From Alphaproteobacteria bacterium (lineage in GTDB: Bacteria; Pseudomonadota; Alphaproteobacteria; Rickettsiales; SXRF01), in contig JANYES010000023.1 of NCBI GenBank assembly GCA_025362975.1, forward strand, positions 1 through 64,000: DNA of 64,000 nucleotides. The letters are read 5' to 3'. A program made the position numbers and the translations under genes. Of this stretch, positions 35,246 through 43,877 are shown piece by piece (within the stretch, counting starts at the first letter, position 1; each line of letters opens with the position of its first letter). Under the pieces are notes generated by a model that ran no database searches, had not been told where the DNA came from, and worked only from the letters and a program-made list of their open reading frames with translations.

Positions 35246-37186
35246 ATGTGGTGGACTAAAAAAGAAAAATCAATGGAACCGGATTTATATCCGATCACTG
35301 CCCCTGATAAACTCAGCAAAGCTAAAACGGCTGCCATCGGTGCGCTGAACGGGCAGTGCCGCGCCACCAATGCGGCCAGCGGTAAATTCCCCGCGCGCAG
35401 AATGAAGCAGGTGACGATCGACAATTACAGCATGTTGCCGTTCCTGCTTTTGATTGAACTGGATCGCCGTTGCCATGAAGATCATGGCGGGGTGGTCGGC
35501 AAATTCAAGAACTACACTTTGTTCCACGAAATGGGCAAGGTCATGGGCAATGATGCGCTGGTCAAAGCTGTGCTGTACATGCCGACGATAGAAGGCAAAA
35601 TTAAAACCTCGTTCCAGCAGAAGAATGCAACACTAGGTTATGTGAGCGTCTGCGGCGTTTCAAACGAAACGTTGCAATACGCAAAAAAAGTTTTCGACGA
35701 ATCTTTCGATTCGCTGGTTTTATTTGAAAAAACTATGATGCGCATGGGCGATGAAGATATTTTCACGCGCTGGGCCAGCAACGATTTCAAATACAAGCAA
35801 TCTTTTTTCCGCACGGAAGATGAGATGCAGGTTTTTGCAAAGCAACTGAAGCTGGTGTTTACGCATAAATTTAAAGGTTCTACATTCGTGCCAGGCAGAG
35901 TCGCCGATGATTCCGTAGATGCATTGATGGGAAAAATCCTCGTGCGTGAGCGCGAGCTGTGGAAAGAGGCGCGCCAGCGGGAAATCAAGCGTCAGGAAGC
36001 TGCCGAACGCCAGCGCAAAGTAGACGAAGAGCAGACCAAGGTTTACGAAGAAGCGGCAAAAAAACACCGCATGGTCGAAGCGGCGCGCAGCAATAGCGAA
36101 ACACAGCGCCAGCGCGCTCGCGCGCGCAAGCAACAGGCCGCCGAAGCGCAAATGTCGCATCCGTACGAAATGGGCTCTGCGGGCGGCGCGTTGCAGGCCC
36201 GGCTTGAAGAACTGAACCTGTGGAAGAGCCGTGACGAAATAACGGCTGCCGCAGTGATGGACAAGCTGATCAACGACACGCGTAAAATGTTCGACATGGT
36301 CGACGATGAAAGCAAAGTGTTTGGCCCGGCATTTTTGTCCGTGCCTAACCTGATGTGCGTGGCGGAAACGCTGGGGCTGGATACGAAGCTGAAAACGCCG
36401 GTGACGCCGGTCAATTATGCCGCCAATCTTGAAATCCTGCGCACGATGTATAATGCGTCGCCGGTCGCGCGCCGAAAGCTCGAATCGCTACTGATGCAAA
36501 GAGACGGTACGTTGTTGGTGGCCGCACTCGTGAAGCCCAGTGTCGACCTTGTGGAATATGCCAATGCGCTGGTGACGTTCGCGCGCGACATGGAAGAAGC
36601 CAACGTCACTATCACCACGACCAAAAACAAATCCGAAGTCGATTTCATCGCTGGCCTTACTGAAGACATCGCCAGGCAGCGCGAATTGCTTGCCGCTGAG
36701 CTACGCGAACTGATCGAAAACCCGATGGCGCAGCAGCGCGGCAGCGGCAGTACGGCACTGCCGGTCACGCGCCAGAAAAAACTTCCTTCATGGATTAACG
36801 AGAAGGTGCTGGGCAAGGAGTTTCAAGCTAATTATGCCAGCGATACGATTGTGGTGAGCAGCGTTGAATTTCCTGAGCTGACATGGGAGATCGCCTTGCG
36901 CGACAAACCGGCGTGGCATGCTGAAAGCTTCGCGCGCGGCCTGCTCGACTTTCGCGCCGAGAAAGGACAATATACCGCTTATCGCGATATTATCGGTGAA
37001 CTGAAAGAACTTGGGTTTGCCATCGGCGATGAGCGCAAGCCCCAGCATGTGCAGCATGAACGATATGGGATCGATGTAAGCCTGAGCGGTAATGCCAAGG
37101 AGCTGGTCGTCGCAGCACTCGACCTCAAAGCGCAATTGAAGGAAAAACAATTCAACCAGAACAGCATGCTTTCCATTGCGGGGTAA
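35246..37186 (+). CDS. Large coiled-coil protein of unknown function
   Basis: 646 aa (ATG 35273 is an alternative start). The N-terminal 230 residues are globular (MLPFLLLIELDRRCHEDHGG, a region with HEMGKVMGNDALV), then a highly charged coiled coil at about 230-300 (EARQREIKRQEAAERQRK), then a helical C-terminal half. No membrane segment, signal peptide or catalytic motif was recognised. The frame continues past the TAA at 37184-37186 into the PIN-like gene without another stop, so the two may derive from one gene. Confidence 0.65.
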   Translation: MWWTKKEKSMEPDLYPITAPDKLSKAKTAAIGALNGQCRATNAASGKFPARRMKQVTIDNYSMLPFLLLIELDRRCHEDHGGVVGKFKNYTLFHEMGKVMGNDALVKAVLYMPTIEGKIKTSFQQKNATLGYVSVCGVSNETLQYAKKVFDESFDSLVLFEKTMMRMGDEDIFTRWASNDFKYKQSFFRTEDEMQVFAKQLKLVFTHKFKGSTFVPGRVADDSVDALMGKILVRERELWKEARQREIKRQEAAERQRKVDEEQTKVYEEAAKKHRMVEAARSNSETQRQRARARKQQAAEAQMSHPYEMGSAGGALQARLEELNLWKSRDEITAAAVMDKLINDTRKMFDMVDDESKVFGPAFLSVPNLMCVAETLGLDTKLKTPVTPVNYAANLEILRTMYNASPVARRKLESLLMQRDGTLLVAALVKPSVDLVEYANALVTFARDMEEANVTITTTKNKSEVDFIAGLTEDIARQRELLAAELRELIENPMAQQRGSGSTALPVTRQKKLPSWINEKVLGKEFQANYASDTIVVSSVEFPELTWEIALRDKPAWHAESFARGLLDFRAEKGQYTAYRDIIGELKELGFAIGDERKPQHVQHERYGIDVSLSGNAKELVVAALDLKAQLKEKQFNQNSMLSIAG

Positions 37187-37342
37187 GAGGGTTTTTCCTG
37201 TGAGGAAGCCGAAGGGGCGTTCGTCCTGACCCATCCCGTAATCGGCACGCTGACGCGGGGCTCGCATGGTTGCCTGAACGACGCCGAGCTGCTGCGCGTT
37301 GAAGAAGCGGTCGCAGCCGTACGCAAAGCCGCCGCGCCCGAA

Positions 37343-38437
37343 TTGCCCACAGTCAACGGCAAGCGCAAGGAAGTGGGCGAAGAAGAGCAGACGCTGCTAG
37401 TCTTCGACGCGAACGCGCTGCATGGTCTCGCCGTTCCGCGCGACAAGGAAGGTCATAGCTGGCTCGATATCTTGCGGCACACCGCGCGCCTTTCCAACGT
37501 TAAAATCATTATCCCGGCGATTATCGCGGATCTGGAATTGCGCGGCGAAACGGTATTCGTGCGCGATAATGGCGACATCCGCACGCGCACTTTCGACACC
37601 AGCTTTCGCCGAGCGGGCACTATTAAGGCTGAAAGCACGGTGCAGATCGACAAATTTCTCAAAACCGCTTCACGCGCGCGTCTGTTGCCGAGTGGCGAAG
37701 TAAAAATTATCACCCCACCCGGCGGCACCGATAACGTTATCATCTGGGAAACACGCGGTGACGGCGATCGCTATCGCGATCTGCATGCCAGACACGCGCA
37801 GATCGTGCGCGATGCCGATGATTATCGCTATCGCATGAGCAGCGAAAATCCGCCGCAGAATGAAGAAGAACGCCAGACGCAGATTGAAGAAGGCAAACGC
37901 TACTTCAACGACCGCGTTCGCAAGGAAATCTGGGGCAATGACGAAGGCGAGCATGCCATTGATCGTTTCTTGCTGGAAATGCCTTACAAAACCCCGGCCA
38001 TCATCGTCTCCGACGATTATAAATATCTCGACAAGCGCACGCAGACCCACACGCCGCAAGGCAAACCCATCGGCGAATGCAGCCTTGGCACTTTCCTCTA
38101 TGCCGAACTAGTGTCGCGCGGCGACCGCTTAAGCGGTTTGCTGCACGAACAGCGGTTCCCCACCACCCGTCTGATCGGTGCCGATATCCATAAATACTAT
38201 CAGGAACAAGGCAAAGGCGGCCACCGGATGCTCGGCCACAGCGAATTGTCGCGCGGGCATCATGGATCAAACATGCCGATGATCGAATGCGTCATTCGCC
38301 ACGGCGTGGCCATTACGAATGGACACATTAAGGAAAGCGGCACCGGCTGGCTTCGCTACACCGGCAGCACCCCTGCCAGCATCGATCCGGCAAGCATTCT
38401 TGCGCAGAAGCAAAACGGCAAAACTGCGTCCTTGTAA
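37343..38437 (+). CDS. PIN-like domain protein
   Basis: 364 aa from TTG 37343; the frame is open from 37187 and the sequence upstream (EEAEGAFVLTHPVIGTL, DAELLRVEEAVAAVRKAAA) looks coding but has no start codon or ribosome-binding site. The fold resembles PIN nucleases: LLVFDANALHGL near the start, IIPAIIADLELRGE (second acid), and GEHAIDRFLLEM ... AIIVSDDYKYLDKRT with the last acidic pair. If active it would be a Mg-dependent RNase. It stands in the same frame as the coiled-coil gene, separated by one TAA. Confidence 0.55.
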   Translation: MPTVNGKRKEVGEEEQTLLVFDANALHGLAVPRDKEGHSWLDILRHTARLSNVKIIIPAIIADLELRGETVFVRDNGDIRTRTFDTSFRRAGTIKAESTVQIDKFLKTASRARLLPSGEVKIITPPGGTDNVIIWETRGDGDRYRDLHARHAQIVRDADDYRYRMSSENPPQNEEERQTQIEEGKRYFNDRVRKEIWGNDEGEHAIDRFLLEMPYKTPAIIVSDDYKYLDKRTQTHTPQGKPIGECSLGTFLYAELVSRGDRLSGLLHEQRFPTTRLIGADIHKYYQEQGKGGHRMLGHSELSRGHHGSNMPMIECVIRHGVAITNGHIKESGTGWLRYTGSTPASIDPASILAQKQNGKTASL

Positions 38438-38730
38438 GTTTTATTTAAACCTACAGCCACAAATCCTTATAAATTGTACTAAGCGCCTTAAATACTTATA
38501 ACTATATATTAATTTTTTTTCGAGTTAATTAATCATTGTCGTGGTAATACTGTCTCGTGTAATAGATTCAAAATATCAAATATCCCTAAAATCAAATGAG
38601 TTACATCAAATTTTGAGTAGCAAATTTTTTAGTTAACAAATGTAAATAGTCTTTGGACATTGTAGATAAAATGCGTTATTAAGATCGTCCTCGATTGTTT
38701 TATAAATAACGTTTTTTAATGGTAAAATTT
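38438..38730. promoter_or_regulatory. AT-rich leader of the curli-type locus
   Basis: About 290 nt of strongly AT-rich non-coding DNA with several T/A tracts (ATTTTTTTTCGAG at 38511, TAGTTAACAAATG at 38629) ahead of the curlin gene. Such upstream regions commonly hold regulated promoters and nucleoid-protein binding sites in amyloid loci. No specific operator was identified. Confidence 0.4.
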
Positions 38731-39603
38731 ATGAAAACTACTTCCATCATCGCGTCGTTAGGCGCGGTTGTAATTTCGCTGGTAGCGCATAATGCGTTTG
38801 CCGGGAACTTACTCAATATCCAGCAGGTCGGCTCGTTGAACGCCGCCACTGTTGGCCAGACTGGTAACCTGAATGATCAGGAAATCGCGCAGAATGGCAC
38901 GTCCAACGCTGCAAATACCATCCAGACCGGTGCTCGCAATTTGAGTACCGTCAACCAGACCGGCAATAACGATGTTGTTAATGCCAGCCAGAACGGTTCC
39001 GATAACGTTGCTCACGTAGAAGAATTCTACAACAGCAAAGCAAGCTACGGTGCAAGCGTTTCGCTCGCCCAGAGCGGCTCGCAGCAATATGCAAGCCTCG
39101 GCCAGTCCGGTTATTACAATGCCGCTACCATCACCCAGACCGGCCAGGGCAACTCGGCACTGATTGCTGAAACCGGCCAGTTTAACACCGTCACCACTTA
39201 TCAGGAACAACCATTCGGCCAGCAGGGCAACCAGCTGAACGTCACGGTTGACGGTAATGGCAACGGCCTGTATGCGCAGCAGACCGGCGCAAACTTCGCC
39301 AGCCTCGCCGTGTCGGGTGACATCAACAACTCCCAGGTGATTCAAAGCAACGACGGTATCTTCGCTGATGCCAACGCAGCTTACCTCACCCAAAACGGCG
39401 TTTCCAACACCGGCTACATCAATCAGTCCGGTCTTAGCAACGGCGCGACGGTGAACCAGCAGGGCAACAACGCAACCGCGAATGTGTCCCAGACCGGTTA
39501 CACCAACGTCGTAAGCGTCAACCAGACAGGTATCCTCGCCCACACTGCAAATATCACGCAGAACGGCGCTGGCAACAACCTGAACGTTTCCCAGCACGAC
39601 TAA
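38731..39603 (+). CDS. Curlin-repeat amyloid fibre protein
   Basis: 290 aa from ATG 38731 (38719 also possible). Signal peptide ends NAFAGN. The mature protein is built of about 22-residue curlin-type repeats with Q/N and G at fixed spacing: NIQQVGSLNAATVGQTGNLN, IAQNGTSNAANTIQTGARN, TVNQTGNNDVVNASQNGSDN and so on, interrupted near 105 by a non-repeat segment (EEFYNSKASYG). It is roughly twice the length of E. coli CsgA. It would be secreted through CsgG, encoded downstream, and polymerise at the cell surface. Confidence 0.88.
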   Translation: MKTTSIIASLGAVVISLVAHNAFAGNLLNIQQVGSLNAATVGQTGNLNDQEIAQNGTSNAANTIQTGARNLSTVNQTGNNDVVNASQNGSDNVAHVEEFYNSKASYGASVSLAQSGSQQYASLGQSGYYNAATITQTGQGNSALIAETGQFNTVTTYQEQPFGQQGNQLNVTVDGNGNGLYAQQTGANFASLAVSGDINNSQVIQSNDGIFADANAAYLTQNGVSNTGYINQSGLSNGATVNQQGNNATANVSQTGYTNVVSVNQTGILAHTANITQNGAGNNLNVSQHD

Positions 39604-39642
39604 TAAGCCGTGTCTGCAGCAGCGATGCCGCAGTCGTTTATC

Positions 39643-39680
39643 AAGGTGTGCGGCGCTCAACAACCGCACACCTTTTTTTT
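39643..39680 (+). terminator. Rho-independent terminator after the curlin gene
   Basis: AAGGTGTGCGG pairs with CCGCACACCTT, loop CGCTCAACAA, followed by eight T. It would separate the highly expressed fibre gene from the assembly genes. Confidence 0.9.
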
Positions 39681-39694
39681 CGTAAGAGGTGGAT

Positions 39695-40171
39695 ATGAAA
39701 AAACTAGTGATGATAGCCATGCTGGCAGCAGCACCCTGTGCAGCTTATGCCGATAGCTCGCAGCTGTCGATTCGCCAACTGCCGGAGAAGCTCGAACCCA
39801 ATGCGCAGGCGCTGAAAAAAGAGACGCTCGATGTGGGCGAGGGGGCTTCCGGGGATTACCAGACGCAGGTGCTCATCGACCCCACGATTACGCCGTTCGG
39901 CCGCGCCAACGCGCAGTTGAACCCCAACGCGATCGACCGGGCACCCGCGTCTCTGCAACAGATCGCCCGGGATGCGAAAAGCACATCCTCCATTGTCGAC
40001 GAAAATGCCAATCACAAGCATGGTAAGGAGTGCTCGGAACCTGTTGATGATTATCTGGCTAAGGATCCGGCGGTTGGCGGCCATCTGCGGAAATCTATTA
40101 AACCACATACCGTAGCAGATGATTTCCATATCGATCAACCGCTTAATAAAACAACTCTTCATATTCAGTAA
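39695..40171 (+). CDS. Secreted hypothetical protein of the curli locus
   Basis: 158 aa. The start at 39695 was chosen for AGAGG upstream. Signal peptide ends AAYADS. The mature protein is hydrophilic, with a Pro/Asn-rich middle (NAQLNPNAIDRAPAS) and a His/Lys end. There are no curlin repeats and no CsgE- or CsgF-like signature was seen. Location between fibre and csgF suggests an accessory role in assembly or nucleation. Confidence 0.65.
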   Translation: MKKLVMIAMLAAAPCAAYADSSQLSIRQLPEKLEPNAQALKKETLDVGEGASGDYQTQVLIDPTITPFGRANAQLNPNAIDRAPASLQQIARDAKSTSSIVDENANHKHGKECSEPVDDYLAKDPAVGGHLRKSIKPHTVADDFHIDQPLNKTTLHIQ

Positions 40172-40285
40172 GTTAATGATTAGCCAAAACAAAAGTGATT
40201 TGAAGCAGAACCACAAAAGAGTTGCCTTTTTAGTTAATTTATATTAACAATTCACCGTCCCCAATCGACGTAGACAGGTAGATTG

Positions 40286-40672
40286 ATGAAAAACAAGATC
40301 ATAATACTCGCCCTGCTGCTGAGCGCCATCACCGATGCGCAGGCAAGCAATTTGTCCTACGGCGGCCAGAATCCGGCGATTTTTTCCGGCGCCAATCCGG
40401 CGAACTCGGCCGCGCTGCTTTCCAGCGTCGACAGGCCGAAAAGCACGGCTATGACTGCCAATAATACGCTGAGCGCTTCCAGCATCGTCGAGCAATCGGT
40501 GCTGAGTCAGGCCAGCCAGAAAATCAACGACAAGATTTTTAACAGCGCGCCTGGCCAATCCGGTACGTTTGACCTTGGCGGCGGCAGCACAATTTCGTAT
40601 GCGAACGTCGCAGGTGTCGTCACCCTGACCGTGGTCGATTCACACGGCATCACCGTGATCGGGGGTTTTTAA
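40286..40672 (+). CDS. csgF: Curli assembly protein CsgF
   Basis: 128 aa. Signal peptide ends DAQAS, followed by the CsgF N-terminal signature NLSYGGQNPAIFSGANPANSA-like segment, which in E. coli inserts in the CsgG pore. A Ser/Ala helix follows, and the end reads GTFDLGGGSTISYANVAGVV. CsgF couples nucleation to secretion at the outer face. Its stop is 2 nt before the csgG start, so the two are one unit. Confidence 0.88.
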   Translation: MKNKIIILALLLSAITDAQASNLSYGGQNPAIFSGANPANSAALLSSVDRPKSTAMTANNTLSASSIVEQSVLSQASQKINDKIFNSAPGQSGTFDLGGGSTISYANVAGVVTLTVVDSHGITVIGGF

Positions 40673-40674
40673 AA

Positions 40675-42036
40675 ATGGTGCGCAACCGGTTCACCCATTG
40701 TATCGCCGTTGCCGTATGCGTAAGTTTGCTCAGCGCCTGTACGTCCGAACAGATGTACGAGAATTCGCAGGTGAAGGAAGCCAACGTCACCGACCGCACG
40801 CGCGCCGGCAGCATCCTGACCGGCATTCCTGCGCCGAGCGAAAAAGTTGCTGTAGCGCTGTATGATTTCCAGGACCAGACCGGGCAGTTCAAGAACAACG
40901 ATAAATTCACCGATTACTCAAGCGCCGTCACTAAAGGTGGTCACGCAATCCTCACCAAAGCATTGCTTGACGCTGGTAATCGCCGCTGGTTCACCGTCAC
41001 CGAACGCGGCGGGCTTAAAGATTTATTGCAGGAACGCAGCATCATTAAAGTAATGCGCAACGAATACCATCCCGGCGGCGAACAGCTCCCGCCGCTGCCT
41101 CCGTTGGTGTATGGTGGCATGCTGATTGAAGGCGGCATCGTGTCGTATGATTCCAACATAATCACCGGCGGTGCGGGTGCGATTTATCTCGGCATCGGCG
41201 GCAACGTGCAATATCACCGCGATCTCGTGACCGTGTATTTGCGCGCCGTCAGCATCCAGACCGGTGAAGTGCTGCTGTCCGTGACCAGCTCGAAAACAAT
41301 TTTTTCGACTTCGGTCGATTCCAACGTGCTTAAATATATCACCTTCGACCGCTTGTTACAGGCCGAAGCGGGCTTTACCGTCAATGAGCCAACACAGCTT
41401 TGTGTGCGTCAGGCCATCGAAACGGCCGTCTACTCCATGATCATGGAGGGCGCGATTGATAAGTTCTGGGACTTCCAGGACCAAGCCGCAGGCCAGCGCG
41501 CTATCGCTGAATACACCTCGCGCCGCGACGGCACGCCGCAACCGCCACCAATGGCCGCTGTTGAACCTGCACCCACCGTTGAACCCGCGCCTGCCCCGCA
41601 GGCCGCTTTAAAACCCGCTGCCGGCCCATCGCCGATGGCAACCATGCAGGCAGTGCCTGTGCAGGCTGTGGCGCAAACTATAATCGCCGCACCGGCACGC
41701 CCGTTGCAATATGCGCAGGTCATCCAGCAGGCTCAGGCCATACAACAAGCCCAGTATAACCAGCAGCGCGTTGCCCAGCCCGTGAATATCCCGCATACGG
41801 TTCAGCAAGAGCAACAACAGCAGCAAATCACCGCGCAGACAGCGCCTATAACGGCGGTGCGGCCTGTCACGCAGTCGGTGATTGTCGCAGCTGCACATGC
41901 GCAGATACAGGTCGAAGTGATGCCGATGTCGGCGCAAGTCACGGCGCCTGTCGCCCCGCAGGCAACGACCACGCGCGTGGTTTCCGGTACTATCAGCGGC
42001 ACGGGTCGCAACATCTACGCCGGGGATGGAACTTAA
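40675..42036 (+). CDS. csgG: CsgG outer-membrane curli secretion channel with long Pro/Gln-rich tail
   Basis: 453 aa, against about 277 for E. coli CsgG. Lipobox LLSACTSE. CsgG core follows: SEKVAVALYDFQDQTGQFK, WFTVTERGGLKDLLQERSII, GGMLIEGGIVSYDSN, GAIYLGIGGNVQYHRDLVTV and AVSIQTGEVLLSVTSSKTI, ending near residue 275. A 170-residue extension of Ala/Pro/Gln repeats follows (VEPAPTVEPAPAPQAAL, VIQQAQAIQQAQYNQQRVAQ). The nonameric channel exports curlin subunits; the tail is absent from classical CsgG and its role is unknown. Confidence 0.9.
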   Translation: MVRNRFTHCIAVAVCVSLLSACTSEQMYENSQVKEANVTDRTRAGSILTGIPAPSEKVAVALYDFQDQTGQFKNNDKFTDYSSAVTKGGHAILTKALLDAGNRRWFTVTERGGLKDLLQERSIIKVMRNEYHPGGEQLPPLPPLVYGGMLIEGGIVSYDSNIITGGAGAIYLGIGGNVQYHRDLVTVYLRAVSIQTGEVLLSVTSSKTIFSTSVDSNVLKYITFDRLLQAEAGFTVNEPTQLCVRQAIETAVYSMIMEGAIDKFWDFQDQAAGQRAIAEYTSRRDGTPQPPPMAAVEPAPTVEPAPAPQAALKPAAGPSPMATMQAVPVQAVAQTIIAAPARPLQYAQVIQQAQAIQQAQYNQQRVAQPVNIPHTVQQEQQQQQITAQTAPITAVRPVTQSVIVAAAHAQIQVEVMPMSAQVTAPVAPQATTTRVVSGTISGTGRNIYAGDGT

Positions 42037-42124
42037 GCATCGCTTAATCTTTTTTGCGCTCGGCTCACATCGTAATTTTATTTCGGCTTCGTCATGATGC
42101 ATTCAACATCACACGGAGGTATTT

Positions 42125-42391
42125 GTGCCTAAAGCATCCACCGCCAAAAAGACAACCGCTAAAAAAGCGCCAGCGAAAAAAACCGCTGCTAAAAAACCTG
42201 CTACACTTAGCAAAACTTCTAGGCAATCGGCCAGCCAGAAAAAGACGACCGAACGTGTGCTGCATGAGTTTAAACATGACGAGTTGAAATCCGGAAAGAG
42301 TGGCAAGGTGAAAATTCGCAAACAGGCAATTGCTATTGCGATGTCAGAATCCGGTGCGTCAAATCGCAAAAGCAAAACGGAAGATAAGTGA
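42125..42391 (+). CDS. Lys/Ala-rich DUF6496 protein
   Basis: 88 aa with GTG start 5 nt after GGAGG. The N-terminal half is H1-like (AKKTTAKKAPAKKTAAKK); the C-terminal half is the DUF6496 domain (VLHEFKHDELKSGKSGKVKI, RKQAIAIAMSE). Very basic, probably nucleic-acid binding. Found widely in alphaproteobacteria. Confidence 0.8.
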   Translation: MPKASTAKKTTAKKAPAKKTAAKKPATLSKTSRQSASQKKTTERVLHEFKHDELKSGKSGKVKIRKQAIAIAMSESGASNRKSKTEDK

Positions 42392-42463
42392 AGCCTGGCT
42401 AAAACCAAACAGAAGGAACATTCCGGCAAAACTGCAAAGCAGCGCTCAGAAAGCCGCCTTTGA

Positions 42464-42628
42464 TTATAAGTTTTGTTTCTTGATCTGCTTATGCAGGTCA
42501 AGCGACTTTCCCGAGAGCATGAACTTCCCGTCCCCCCGGTAGTGCATGGTTTTCGGGTCGGTGGGTGAAAGCGCTACATGCGCTTTCACCACTTTGAATA
42601 TTTCACCACTTTGAATATAAAGAAACAT
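42464..42628 (-). CDS. Possible small protein
   Basis: About 54 aa from ATG 42628 (ATG-free extension to 42664 less likely). EIFKVVKAHVALSPTDPKTM and DGKFMLSGKSLDLHKQIKKQ look protein-like. The reading frame depends on an exact 17-bp tandem duplication near its start. A perfect GAAAGCGC/GCGCTTTC hairpin also falls inside. Family unknown. Confidence 0.35.
   Translation of the reverse strand: MFLYIQSGEIFKVVKAHVALSPTDPKTMHYRGDGKFMLSGKSLDLHKQIKKQNL
42584..42617. repeat. Exact 17-bp tandem duplication
   Basis: TTTCACCACTTTGAATA is repeated head-to-tail at 42584-42600 and 42601-42617. Confidence 0.95.
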
Positions 42629-42804
42629 TATGTCTCTACAAGTTTGGAGTCGTAAAGTTCGCATTTGAAATTAGCGTAGCATTCTTTGATTAGTGGTGCC
42701 TACACTTTGCTGACATTAGCAGCGGTAAGCCCGAAAGTCTCGAACTTGTTGACATCTTTACCCGAGTAATTCCCTATACTGACCCTCAGCAGCGCTCAGC
42801 GCTT

Positions 42805-42912
42805 TCAACCGGCCTGACGGTCGGCTTGCGTTTTCTGCTGGTCGACGCTTTGTGTGAATGCCGAGGTGGCAAGCAAGGTAAGGGCGATAAAGCCGGTCGT
42901 TAAATGTTTCAT
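42805..42912 (-). CDS. Very small secreted peptide
   Basis: 35 codons, almost all signal peptide: MKHLTTGFIALTLLATSAFT followed by QSVDQQKTQADRQAG. The leader resembles that of the next gene upstream (MKRIPTGLLVLTLLSAPAFA), so the two are relatives and this may be a truncated copy. Small secreted products beside a curli locus could be accessory, but no function is known. Confidence 0.45.
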   Translation of the reverse strand: MKHLTTGFIALTLLATSAFTQSVDQQKTQADRQAG

Positions 42913-42987
42913 GGACAATACTTATGAAATGATAGATGTGGGAATATCCCTGTCTTCATACGAATGGGCTGTGCAAAACCTTCGCAC

Positions 42988-43018
42988 AAAAAAAGGCCGC
43001 GTGCTTGGCGCAGCCTTT
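42988..43018 (-). terminator. Terminator of the Pro/Gly-rich secreted protein gene
   Basis: On the minus strand AAAGGCTGCG pairs with CGCGGCCTTT (one mismatch) and is followed by a T7 tract. It lies 24 nt after the stop of the 43042-43416 gene. Confidence 0.75.
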
Positions 43019-43041
43019 TGATCTCATCGAAAGCTCAAGCG

Positions 43042-43416
43042 CTAATCATAGCGCGAGCGGGCAGGCGGTCCGCCATGACCGCCGTAATTATCCGCAGGCG
43101 GACGCGGCGCGGCACCGGCTCCCGCATTTTGCGGTGCACTGGCCTGTGCGCCTTGCGGTGCGGAAAATCCCTGGCCTGCAGACAGGCTTTGCGGTGGCGA
43201 GAATCCTTGCGACGCCGCGGCGAGATTGGCTGGCGCGGCAAATCCGGCGGGGGCGCCGAAGTGCTGTGAACCGGTGTTTAATCCGCTGCCCTGCGTCGGC
43301 GCGCTGGAGTCTTGGAAATTATCAAGATCCTGCCCATTCTTCGGCGTAACGGTTTGGGCGAATGCGGGTGCGGAAAGCAGGGTAAGAACGAGTAATCCAG
43401 TCGGAATGCGTTTCAT
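43042..43416 (-). CDS. Secreted Gly/Pro/Ala-rich low-complexity protein
   Basis: 124 aa. Signal peptide MKRIPTGLLVLTLLSAPAFA, then a short acidic segment and imperfect repeats (GFAAPANLAAASQGFSPP, GQGFSAPQGAQAS) ending in PPADNYGGHGGPPARSRYD. Intrinsically disordered. Related at its leader to the peptide gene just downstream. No function known; the curli locus next to it suggests an extracellular matrix context. Confidence 0.65.
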   Translation of the reverse strand: MKRIPTGLLVLTLLSAPAFAQTVTPKNGQDLDNFQDSSAPTQGSGLNTGSQHFGAPAGFAAPANLAAASQGFSPPQSLSAGQGFSAPQGAQASAPQNAGAGAAPRPPADNYGGHGGPPARSRYD

Positions 43417-43520
43417 AAAACTGCCTCATCAGAAGATAAAACAAAGACTTGTTCAGAACCCAGTATACGGCTTTTTTGCACAGATTCCAAATGATACCAT
43501 AAAAACACTAAAAAATCAGT

Positions 43521-43712
43521 CTATTGCTCCTCGCCGGGACGGGGGATAAGGCGCAGCGAATCGGTTAAAGCCGCGCGTTCCTCGGTGTACATTCCTTGGC
43601 AAATATAGCTACGGCATTGACCATCTGGTGCATCATATTAGCGTGCAGGTCGCGGTCCTTGCTCATTTGTGCAACATAGGCGGCGCTGTAGCTGGCGGCT
43701 CGGGACGTCTGG
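43521..43712 (-). pseudogene. Frameshifted hypothetical remnant
   Basis: Reading from about 43712, ASYSAAYVAQMSKDRDLHAN and MMHQMVNAVAIFAKE run in one frame, and MYTEERAALTDSLRLIPRPG continues to a stop at 43521 in another. The join near 43590 is natural in sequence character, so this looks like one small gene broken by a shift. No family recognised. The rest of the 43417-43877 spacer shows no other gene. Confidence 0.35.
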
Positions 43713-43877
43713 CATTTCACTATTCATTGTCATGGTGTTCTATAAGCTTATACGACAGCCGGTTGAAAAACCTTCGCGCCCATTCTATTATTTTTAAATG
43801 CTCATTGTAAGCGTTAACAAATATGTTAATATGGGCAATTCAAATATAGAATATTCTGGTATTTTAGCGCACTAGCT

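Noticed and set aside
38809..39720. A 303-codon open frame antisense to the curlin gene
   Set aside because: It mirrors the repetitive curlin codons. It has no start signal and no family features.
42125..42391. Eukaryotic-type histone H1
   Set aside because: The Lys/Ala tail is low-complexity. The C-terminal half is a bacterial DUF6496 domain.
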